A DNA stretch of 20,134 bases, taken from NCBI GenBank assembly GCA_043778625.1, contig JAYWFU010000082.1, positions 1-20,134 on the forward strand, written 5' to 3'. Positions 1 to 6,809 of the stretch are shown in pieces; position 1 is the stretch's first letter; every line of letters begins with the position of its first letter. This DNA is from JACMRI01 sp043778625. Its GTDB lineage: Bacteria > Bacteroidota > Bacteroidia > UBA4408. The notes under the pieces were generated by a model, which saw nothing but the letters and a program-made list of their open reading frames with translations, ran no database searches and was not told the DNA's origin. Position numbers and translations under genes: made by a program.

Positions 1-70
1 GCCTTGGTTCGTTTCCCCACGAAACAATACAACTAAAATATTTATAAGCACTAACACTTACTACTATTTA

Positions 71-1408
71 ATGAACCCTAACACCACCAAGCCAGTAACC
101 GATAATAAAATAGGATACAATATCCTACGTTGGTTTGTTAATTTGCATATTCGTACTAATTATAAATTTCATGTAATAGACGCCGCAAAGGCTGATAACT
201 CTTGCCCTACGCTATTTGTAGGCAACCATAGCAACTCAGCCGTTGATCCACTTATTATTTTATTTTCGTTGCAACGTAAAGTACATTTTATAGCCCGTGG
301 CGATGTATTTAAAGGTTGGAAAGCAAAGGTGTTTGATTACTTTAATATGATTCCGATTTTTAGACGGGAAGAAGGTGCCGAAAATATGGCGAAAAATGAA
401 GAGTCGTTTGAATACATATTTGCTAAATTAAACGAACGAAGATCCGTAACCATATACAGTGAGGGTAACTGCGAGCAGGCAATGCACGTACGTAAGTTTC
501 GTAAGGGTACAGCACGTATTTGTGCCGAATTTGAAAAACTAAATACTACGCAAATACCTTTAAACATACAGCCTGTGGGGCTAACGTATTATAGTTGGGA
601 TAAATTTCAGAGCGATGTGTACATACACTACGCTACTCCGTTTAATTATTCGGATATCGACTTTAGTACAGCAACTACTGATGCCAAACGTATACATGTG
701 TTTAATGCCTATGTTGAACAAGCATTAAAAAAAGTAGTACTGCAAATACCTGAAACGTTGCAACCTATGCAATTTTTGTTAGACGAAATTATTTGTACTT
801 CGCCTACCTACACACACGTTACCACTAATAAATACGCACTACGCCAACGGCTTAGCCAAACCCTGTACGCTATGCCTCCAATTAATTTGCTTAGCTTAAC
901 CACAGCATTAACTAATTATAATAACGCACTAACTACCCACAAACTTAATCATACTAACACCCTACCTACTTACAAGGGCTATAGCTGGGGTAATGCAGTG
1001 CTGTTGTTACTTACATTACCAGTATTTGTAATAGGTGCAAGTATTAATGCAGTAGTGTTTTTGGTGCCAAGCCATATTGCTAAAAACAAAATAAAAGTAG
1101 TAGAGTTTAAAGCAAGTGTGCGTATAATTTTAGCTTTTTTTATAAGCGTAATTTATTTTTCATTACTCATAGTAACAGCAACTATTTTATATAATTGGAT
1201 AGTAGGAGCATTAGTATTTCCGCTAAGCTATTGCCTTGGACTAATGGCATACGAATGGTATAAATTATTTTTAAAACTAACGGCACGCTACAAATGGTTG
1301 GGGTTAGTGAAGGGTAATAACCAAGAGTATATTACATTGTTAAGTGCTAAACAAGTCATAATTAATGAGCTAGATAAAAGTTTTACGCAATTATTTTGTG
1401 GTAAATAA
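71..1408 (+). CDS. Membrane-anchored lysophospholipid/glycerol-3-phosphate acyltransferase (PlsC-like domain)
   Basis: Probably transfers an acyl chain to glycerol 3-phosphate or a lysophospholipid at the inner face of the cytoplasmic membrane. The 445-residue protein has an N-terminal acyltransferase domain (about residues 15-230). Its block I is GNHSNSAVDP, with His53 and Asp59 as the likely catalytic pair, and its block III is IYSEGNCEQ (about residues 128-136) in place of the usual FPEG. The His-Asp spacing is H-X5-D rather than the H-X4-D of classical PlsC; this matches the Sct1/Gat1-like branch and many Bacteroidota homologues. Two or three hydrophobic segments follow (about 307-333 and 350-393), so it is a membrane protein with a helical C-terminal anchor. 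It is preceded by only 70 bp of window and followed by a gene-poor stretch. The acyltransferase fold is certain from the motifs; acceptor and acyl donor are not shown. Confidence 0.85.
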   Translation: MNPNTTKPVTDNKIGYNILRWFVNLHIRTNYKFHVIDAAKADNSCPTLFVGNHSNSAVDPLIILFSLQRKVHFIARGDVFKGWKAKVFDYFNMIPIFRREEGAENMAKNEESFEYIFAKLNERRSVTIYSEGNCEQAMHVRKFRKGTARICAEFEKLNTTQIPLNIQPVGLTYYSWDKFQSDVYIHYATPFNYSDIDFSTATTDAKRIHVFNAYVEQALKKVVLQIPETLQPMQFLLDEIICTSPTYTHVTTNKYALRQRLSQTLYAMPPINLLSLTTALTNYNNALTTHKLNHTNTLPTYKGYSWGNAVLLLLTLPVFVIGASINAVVFLVPSHIAKNKIKVVEFKASVRIILAFFISVIYFSLLIVTATILYNWIVGALVFPLSYCLGLMAYEWYKLFLKLTARYKWLGLVKGNNQEYITLLSAKQVIINELDKSFTQLFCGK

Positions 1409-1639
1409 TGTTAGTGTGTTTGAGTGTGATTGTAGGATGACAGTTTAATGTATTAACTCCTGCTGGCGTTGGTCGTGCTGTAAATGAATAACGACTATTT
1501 TTAGTTTTGAATGTTGTATAGGAGATGATAGTAGGGCTATCAGTATAGGTGTGCAAGCGCATGTACTAAACCGCCCTTCGGTGCTTAGTTAGTAATAATG
1601 CGGTGTTGAACGGTAAGGGGAAAAGGCTAACTAGATTAG
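1409..1639. other. Non-coding stretch upstream of a decayed gene
   Basis: No credible reading frame is present on either strand. The stretch looks richer in G and C than the neighbouring intergenic DNA and holds short imperfect stems, for example GATAG/CTATC around 1528-1542 and CTAAACCG/CGGTGCTTAG around 1564-1586. Because it directly precedes a gene remnant, it may be the leftover flank of an accessory or mobile segment, but I see no transposase, terminal repeats or attachment site to prove that. Confidence 0.35.
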
Positions 1640-2101
1640 TCAGGTACGAGTAAAATAAACACCAACTATTTTGTCCATTACGCCTCTAAATTTAATGAAT
1701 ATGTAGAACAAAATCCGCCAAAGAAACCATGCAATTCTGTAAAAAAAGAAATACCTAAATGTGAGCCAAAAGCAACGCAATCAAAAGTACATACAGCCCC
1801 TAAAATAAAAACGATACCAACTATAAAGATGGATACGGCTAATGAAGTATAGTATATTGAAGATAAGTTAAAATTCATTAAACGCTTTACGTTACTAAAT
1901 AGTAAAACCAAAACAGCTGAACAAGTATTAGGTTTTTTAAACAGTTTACAAAAAGCCATTTTTGAAAAGCGTATTCGTAAAACTTCGCCTTATGCCAATG
2001 AAATAAAAACCATACAAGAGAAATTAGTACAAACCTACAATGCAATGGATAAAAGCATTACTGTCAAGTTAGAACCATTAAACGTAATTGCTTTAACTTG
2101 A
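1640..2101 (+). pseudogene. Decayed gene: one reading frame interrupted by an in-frame TAG, with no start codon
   Basis: A single plus-strand frame runs from just after a TAG at 1637-1639 to a TGA at 2099-2101 and is broken once by a TAG at 1850-1852. The 70 codons before it and the 82 after it both read like protein: the first part includes NTNYFVHYASKFNEYVEQNP followed by a Lys/Pro-rich linker, the second includes KFIKRFTLLNSKTKTAEQV and LNSLQKAIFEKRIRKTSPYA, a basic and probably helical domain. No ATG, GTG or TTG fits the beginning of the first part, so the 5' end also seems lost. The style recalls hypothetical proteins of Bacteroidota accessory elements, but I cannot name the family. A minus-strand frame over 1678-1959 is its shadow. 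I infer a relic of a transferred gene; a sequencing error at 1850 would restore the frame but not the start. Confidence 0.6.
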
Positions 2102-2142
2102 ACAAACTAATTTATAATTACAACTAAAATAGTATCTCTTAC

Positions 2143-2165
2143 AATCGAAAGCATTACTTTCGATT
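2143..2165. repeat. Perfect 9-bp inverted repeat with 5-nt loop
   Basis: AATCGAAAG (2143-2151) and CTTTCGATT (2157-2165) are exact reverse complements around the loop CATTA. No T-run follows the stem on either strand, so it does not look like a standard intrinsic terminator. It lies between the gene remnant and the S46 peptidase gene, where it could be an operator, an RNA hairpin, or a relic of the accessory segment. Confidence 0.55.
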
Positions 2166-2207
2166 AGCAAAAATTAATTATTGAATTAATACGCAAAATG
2201 ATATTTT

Positions 2208-2256
2208 TAATTTCGCATCATTAATAATTTACTTGTAAAAAAAACAATTAATTTCG
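2208..2256 (+). promoter_or_regulatory. Candidate promoter region of the S46 peptidase gene
   Basis: Two copies of TAATTTCG (2208-2215 and 2249-2256) resemble the Bacteroidota -7 element TAnnTTTG with one mismatch. Neither has a clear TTG -33 element at the expected distance of about 19-21 bp. The region is very AT-rich and lies 116-164 bp before the start codon of the peptidase gene, so a promoter must be nearby, but which copy serves is not decided by the sequence. Confidence 0.25.
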
Positions 2257-2371
2257 TGTGCTATAAAACATTATTAAAGTAACAAATAGTTATGTTTTAT
2301 TTAACTAATTAAAATCATAAAGGGCTGCAAAGCTTTCCGTTATTTCACTAACTAAAAAATTAACAAACCTA

Positions 2372-4495
2372 ATGAAAAAAACAATTTTTGTAGCCTTAGC
2401 GCTAATGGCAAATATAGTACGTGCCGATGAAGGTATGTGGTTACCACAACTACTACAAAGTTTAAACGAGCCTACCATGAAAAAACTAGGTTTTAAACTC
2501 ACTGCCAACGATTTGTACAACATTAACAAATCATCGTTAAAAGATGCCATTGGGCATTTTAACGGAGGGTGTACATCGGAGTTAGTAAGTGCCGAAGGCT
2601 TATTGCTTACTAACCACCACTGTGGATACGATCAAATTCAATATCACTCCACAGTAGCCGCTAACTATTTGCGCGATGGTTTTTGGGCTATGAACAAGCA
2701 ACAAGAACTACCCTGTGTGGGCTTAACCGTTACGTTTATTGTACGTATTGATGATGTAACTAAGCAAGCATTGGCAGGTGTTACCAATACAATGACGGAA
2801 GAAGAGCGTATTAAAAAAATTGAAGAAAATGCCAAAGTAATTGAAGCCGATGCTGCCAAGGGTACACGCTATCAAACTAAGGTGCGTTCGTTCTTTTTTG
2901 GTAACGAGTTTTATATGTTTACTACCGAAACCTTTAAAGACCTACGATTGGTAGGAGCACCGCCCGAATCAGTAGGGAAGTTTGGTGGCGATACTGACAA
3001 CTGGATGTGGCCACGCCACACAGGCGATTTTAGTGTATTTAGAATATACGCTAACGACAAAAACGAACCTGCCGAATACAATGCAGCAAACAAACCTTAT
3101 GTACCCAAAAAGTTTTTAAAGGTGTCCACCTCAGGGTATAAGCAAGGCGATTTTACACTTACTTATGGTTTCCCGGGGCGTACGTTTCAGTACTTAACTT
3201 CGTATGGTATTAAGCAGGTATACGAAATATCAAACCCTAATAATATTAAAGCCCGCGAAAAACGCTTAGGTGTATGGCAAAGCCACATGCGCGCCAGCGA
3301 AAGTGTACGCTTGCAATATGCAGGTAAGCATGCACGCGTGAGTAATTATTACAAAAAATTTCAAGGCGAAAATAAAGGCATGCGCATACTTAATACCATG
3401 CAGTACAAGCAAGATATTGAAACCAAATTTCAAGCGTGGGCTAATTCAGGTAGTAACATTACTTACAAAAACCTGTTAGGCGAATTTAAAACCAATTATG
3501 ATAAATTTTACCCCTTGCAGTTAGAAACCGATTTGTACAACGAATGCGCTATGGCGCCCGAAGTACTAGCATTGGCTAATTCGTTTACAACACTCGTAAA
3601 TGCAGCGAAAGACGAAAAGAAAACCGATGCTGAAGTAACTGCCGAATTAGATAAAATAAAAAAACGTATTGACGATTTTTACAAAGATTATGATGTAGCT
3701 ACCGATAAAGATATTTTTAACGAAATGATTGGTATGTACCTTACCAAAACAACGTTTAAAAACACATTGATAGACAAAGGTTTATCTACCACAATAAGCA
3801 ACGATGTGTTTAACAGCATATTTGCTAGCAAGGAAAAAATGACGCTTGCGTTAAATTTATTCGATCGTAAAAATGCCGTAGTATTTGAAAACGATAAAGC
3901 CTACCAAGTAGCTAAAATTATTGTTGATAATTATAACACTGCCGTAAAGCCCGATTACGTGACCTTGCGTAATAAAATAGAACTAATGAATCGTACATGG
4001 GTTACTGGCTTACGCGAGATGCAACCTAACAAGAAGTTTTGGCCTGATGCTAACTCTACATTACGTGTAGCCTATGGTACTGTTGAGCCTTACAAACCTT
4101 TTGATGGTGCTAATTACGAGCATATAACACATCTTAAAGGCATTATTGAAAAAATGGATAATACTAACGAAGAGTTTGTAGTACCTAACAAAATAGTGGA
4201 ACTGTATAACAAAAAAGATTTTGGAATATATGCTGATGCCACAGGCGATGTACCCGTAGCGTTTATAGCCACTAACCACACCACTGGTGGTAACTCAGGT
4301 TCGCCGTTGTTAGATAGTAAAGGGCGTTTATTAGGCTTAAACTTTGACACAGGCTGGGAAGGCGCTATGAGTAACTACCACTTTGATGCAAGCCGTGTAC
4401 GCAATATTAGCGTGGATATACGCTACGTGATGTTTATAATGGACAAGTACGCAGGCGCAGGGCATTTGGTAAAAGAAATGACACTAGAAAAATAA
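2372..4495 (+). CDS. S46 family dipeptidyl-peptidase (DPP7/DPP11-like), exported
   Basis: Serine exopeptidase that removes dipeptides from the N-termini of oligopeptides in the periplasm, feeding amino-acid uptake. The 707 residues match the family length of about 700. A signal peptide (residues 1-18, cleavage after IVRA) is followed by a chymotrypsin-like double barrel with a helical insert. The catalytic residues are visible: His83 in LLLTNHHCGY, Asp219 in WPRHTGDFS, and Ser642 in TTGGNSGSPLLD. The residue that sets P1 preference (673 in Porphyromonas enzymes: Gly in DPP7, Arg in DPP11) aligns with Thr660 in GLNFDTGWEG, so substrate preference cannot be read from it. The start ATG gives a good signal peptide. 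The gene stands alone: a long upstream region precedes it and a strong terminator follows. Family assignment is secure; specificity is open. Confidence 0.95.
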   Translation: MKKTIFVALALMANIVRADEGMWLPQLLQSLNEPTMKKLGFKLTANDLYNINKSSLKDAIGHFNGGCTSELVSAEGLLLTNHHCGYDQIQYHSTVAANYLRDGFWAMNKQQELPCVGLTVTFIVRIDDVTKQALAGVTNTMTEEERIKKIEENAKVIEADAAKGTRYQTKVRSFFFGNEFYMFTTETFKDLRLVGAPPESVGKFGGDTDNWMWPRHTGDFSVFRIYANDKNEPAEYNAANKPYVPKKFLKVSTSGYKQGDFTLTYGFPGRTFQYLTSYGIKQVYEISNPNNIKAREKRLGVWQSHMRASESVRLQYAGKHARVSNYYKKFQGENKGMRILNTMQYKQDIETKFQAWANSGSNITYKNLLGEFKTNYDKFYPLQLETDLYNECAMAPEVLALANSFTTLVNAAKDEKKTDAEVTAELDKIKKRIDDFYKDYDVATDKDIFNEMIGMYLTKTTFKNTLIDKGLSTTISNDVFNSIFASKEKMTLALNLFDRKNAVVFENDKAYQVAKIIVDNYNTAVKPDYVTLRNKIELMNRTWVTGLREMQPNKKFWPDANSTLRVAYGTVEPYKPFDGANYEHITHLKGIIEKMDNTNEEFVVPNKIVELYNKKDFGIYADATGDVPVAFIATNHTTGGNSGSPLLDSKGRLLGLNFDTGWEGAMSNYHFDASRVRNISVDIRYVMFIMDKYAGAGHLVKEMTLEK

Positions 4496-4516
4496 AAAAT
4501 ACGTTTATTAATTTAC

Positions 4517-4561
4517 AAAAAAAATATGCGGCTAAATAGTATTTAGCCGCATATTTTTTTT
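4517..4561. terminator. Perfect 21-bp stem, bidirectional intrinsic terminator
   Basis: The arms 4517-4537 and 4541-4561 are exact reverse complements around a 3-nt loop (AGT). The stem has a GC-rich core (TGCGGCT/AGCCGCA) and ends in an A-run on the left and a T-run on the right, so it yields a stem plus U-tract on both strands. It sits between the convergent S46 peptidase and queG genes, 21 bp after one stop codon and 26 bp after the other, and should end both transcripts. Confidence 0.93.
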
Positions 4562-4587
4562 GTGAATGGTAACACTACTTACTGTTA

Positions 4588-5532
4588 CTAATCCTCTTTT
4601 ATGTTTTGTGCAAATGCTATGTTACGTTGTAAGCCATTGTATTTAGTACGTTTAACGGCACTGTGCTTAAATAGTTCAGTAAACAATTCGTGGGTAAGCT
4701 CCTGCCAATCATTTTTAGTAAGGCTTAGTTTTTGTGTATTGGTAGTAAACAATGGCTCGGCATGTGGTTTGCTAAATCTATTCCATGGGCATACATCTTG
4801 GCACACATCACAGCCAAATACCCAATCGTTAAATGTGTTTTTAACATCAGGCGGCATTTCATTTTTAAGTTCAATGGTATAATAGCTTATGCACTTACTG
4901 CCATCTACCACTTGTGGGGCTACTATGGCTTGCGTGGGGCAGGCATCAATGCAGCGGGTGCATGTACCACAATAATCTTTAATAGCACCGTCGTAGGTTA
5001 AGGGGACGTCGCAAATAATTTCAGCAATAAAATAAAACGAACCCGATTTTGGGTTAATAACATTTGCATTTTTACCTTGCCAACCTAACCCTGATTTTAC
5101 TGCCCACGCCTTATCCATTACAGGCGCACTATCTACAAACACACGTGCCGTAATATCGGGGCTAATGGTGCGTTGCATATAATCAAGTAGTGCGTATAGT
5201 TTGTCTTTTACTATCGTATGGTAATCATCGCCGTAGGCATATTTACTTATTTTGTAAGTACCATTAATTTGCTGTTGTGCAGGGTAATAATTATATAATA
5301 ATGAAATTACTGATTTAGCCCCAGGCACCAGTATTCGTGGGTCGAGGCGCATGTCAAAATAATTTTCCATATAACTCATTTCGCCGTGCATTTGTTGCTT
5401 TAACCACTGTTCGAGGCGTGGTGCTTGCTCGTGCAAAAACTCTGCTTTGCTTACTCCCACATAATCAAACCCTAATTGCTGGGCGTGCTGTTTAAGCGCA
5501 ATGGTAGTGGCATCAATAGTTAGGGCGTGCAT
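4588..5532 (-). CDS. queG: Epoxyqueuosine reductase QueG
   Basis: Cobalamin- and iron-sulfur-dependent enzyme that reduces epoxyqueuosine to queuosine at tRNA position 34, the last step of queuosine synthesis in the cytoplasm. In the 314 residues, an N-terminal cobalamin-binding domain carries VDSAPVMDKAW with Asp134, which fits the catalytic Asp of the family. Two 4Fe-4S clusters are supported by Cys188, 191, 194 and 198 (CGTCTRCIDACP), Cys214, and Cys241, 244 and 248 (CDVCQDVCPWN). The length is somewhat short compared with QueG proteins of about 350-380 residues that carry C-terminal HEAT-like repeats; here the protein ends soon after the second cluster region. It is a single gene, convergent with the S46 peptidase and divergent from the DinB-like gene. 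No other queuosine gene is in the window. Confidence 0.95.
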   Translation of the reverse strand: MHALTIDATTIALKQHAQQLGFDYVGVSKAEFLHEQAPRLEQWLKQQMHGEMSYMENYFDMRLDPRILVPGAKSVISLLYNYYPAQQQINGTYKISKYAYGDDYHTIVKDKLYALLDYMQRTISPDITARVFVDSAPVMDKAWAVKSGLGWQGKNANVINPKSGSFYFIAEIICDVPLTYDGAIKDYCGTCTRCIDACPTQAIVAPQVVDGSKCISYYTIELKNEMPPDVKNTFNDWVFGCDVCQDVCPWNRFSKPHAEPLFTTNTQKLSLTKNDWQELTHELFTELFKHSAVKRTKYNGLQRNIAFAQNIKED

Positions 5533-5645
5533 AGGTAGTTTATAAACATTAGGGCGAAGATAATTATATAAATTAACGCTAAAATTAATTGTGTTGTAAT
5601 TGTATATTTACATTTAATAAAAAAACACTTTATAAATTTAATACC

Positions 5646-6143
5646 ATGTACTTATCGCTATCGAATTTTAAAAATGATTGGGCTTCCGAATACGACGCTA
5701 CCCTTACCACACTTAACGGCTTAACCAATGCTTCGCTTACTGCGCCAATGCCTGCTAATATTCGTACTATAGCTACGCTTGCATGGCATATTGTGTATAG
5801 CGTTAGCGAAATGCTTAACCACACTGAACTTAAAATAGAAGCCCTAGCAGTTAGTGTACCCGCTAACTTAACGGTAACTATGCTTATTGATGAATACAAA
5901 AAAACAAACACTGCATTTGTAGCGGCAATTGATGCGTGGGAGTACAACCAACTTACAGTAAAAGTACCTATGTACGGCGAGGAGTGGACTAAGGGTAAAC
6001 TACTACAAATAATTATGCACCATCAAATACACCATCGTGCGCAATTAGGTGTATTAATGCGTATTGCAGGCTTAGCTGTACTAGGTGTATATGGCCCTAG
6101 TAAAGAAGATTGGACAGCAATGGGTATGGCCCCTATGCAATAA
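5646..6143 (+). CDS. DinB-like family protein (putative metal-binding four-helix protein)
   Basis: A member of the DinB/YfiT-like superfamily, four-helix proteins that often bind a divalent metal through three histidines; members include thiol-transferase-like and damage-induced proteins, and the reaction of this one is unknown. The 165-residue form begins at the ATG of MYLSLSNFKNDW. A frame extension to 5589 would add a Cys-rich leader unlike the family, so I reject that start. His48 (LAWHI) and the cluster HHQIHH (residues 125-130, giving His126 and His130) fit the metal-site pattern. There is no signal peptide or membrane segment, so it should be cytoplasmic. It is divergent from queG across about 110 bp that must hold both promoters; a TATATTTA at 5603-5610 is only a weak -7 candidate. 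Confidence 0.8.
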   Translation: MYLSLSNFKNDWASEYDATLTTLNGLTNASLTAPMPANIRTIATLAWHIVYSVSEMLNHTELKIEALAVSVPANLTVTMLIDEYKKTNTAFVAAIDAWEYNQLTVKVPMYGEEWTKGKLLQIIMHHQIHHRAQLGVLMRIAGLAVLGVYGPSKEDWTAMGMAPMQ

Positions 6144-6282
6144 ACTAGTGTATTAGTTGTTAAATAAACACTACCCTAAATAATATAAATTATCAAGGAA
6201 TTTAAACAAACAAGGGCATTAATTTTATTAAAATATTATGGTATTTTTACAGTTATTATATAGCAGCATATTACTTAAATAA

Positions 6283-6780
6283 ATGAATAAAAATATTCGT
6301 ACTATAATTACCCAATACCAATGTTTTGCTAATGCGGAAGCCTTACCTGAGCCAGCACAACAGTTGTTTGAACAAGCCAAGTTAGCAGCATCTCAGGCCT
6401 ATGCACCTTATTCGCAATTTAATGTAGGCTGTGCTTTATTGCTAGATAATGGCAAAATAGTATTAGGTAATAATCAAGAAAACGCAGCCTACCCAAGTGC
6501 TATGTGTGCTGAGCGTGTAGCGGTATTTAGTGCATCAGCCCTATACCCAACGGCTAAAGTGGTAACGGTATTTTTATCAGCGTTTTCGCCTAATTACAAA
6601 CTCATACAACCTATAACCCCCTGTGGATCGTGCCGACAGGCATTGGCAGAATACGAGTACAAGCAAAAAACAAAAATAAAAGTATATATGACCTGCGATA
6701 ACGATGAAATATGGATGACCGAAAGCGTATTTGACTTGCTTCCGTTGGCATTTAACTCGGATAGTTTAAAAGGCAAATAA
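6283..6780 (+). CDS. cdd: Cytidine deaminase
   Basis: Zinc enzyme that converts cytidine and deoxycytidine to uridine and deoxyuridine in pyrimidine salvage. The 165 residues contain the full zinc and proton-shuttle set: Cys75 and Glu77 in AMCAERVA, and Cys114 and Cys117 in TPCGSCRQAL. The substrate-binding region before it (YSQFNVGCALLLDNG, NQENAAYPSA) is also intact. The length is slightly above the 130-140 residues of the homotetrameric type because of an N-terminal extension of about 25 residues, common in Bacteroidota. It ends 29 bp before dxs, so the two are probably co-transcribed. A 139-bp AT-rich gap lies upstream, with no clear promoter match. Confidence 0.94.
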   Translation: MNKNIRTIITQYQCFANAEALPEPAQQLFEQAKLAASQAYAPYSQFNVGCALLLDNGKIVLGNNQENAAYPSAMCAERVAVFSASALYPTAKVVTVFLSAFSPNYKLIQPITPCGSCRQALAEYEYKQKTKIKVYMTCDNDEIWMTESVFDLLPLAFNSDSLKGK

Positions 6781-6809
6781 TTTTTTTATTCAAATAAAAA
6801 TTAATCATC

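Noticed and set aside
1550..1640. Integron attC-like or attachment site
   Set aside because: The stems near CTAAAC and TTAGTTAG do not fit the attC core pattern, and no integrase or cassette is present.
1850..1852. Recoded or read-through stop (for example programmed readthrough) in the remnant
   Set aside because: No start codon fits the 5' part and no recoding signal is visible, so decay is the simpler explanation.
1678..1959. Minus-strand open frame of 93 codons in the gene-poor stretch
   Set aside because: It is antisense to the plus-strand remnant, whose frame carries protein-like sequence on both sides of the TAG; the minus frame shows no recognisable domain and is most likely a by-product.
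5589..5645. Longer start for the DinB-like gene
   Set aside because: The extra leader is Cys-rich, overlaps the presumed promoter region and is absent from the family layout; the ATG at 5646 fits the first helix.
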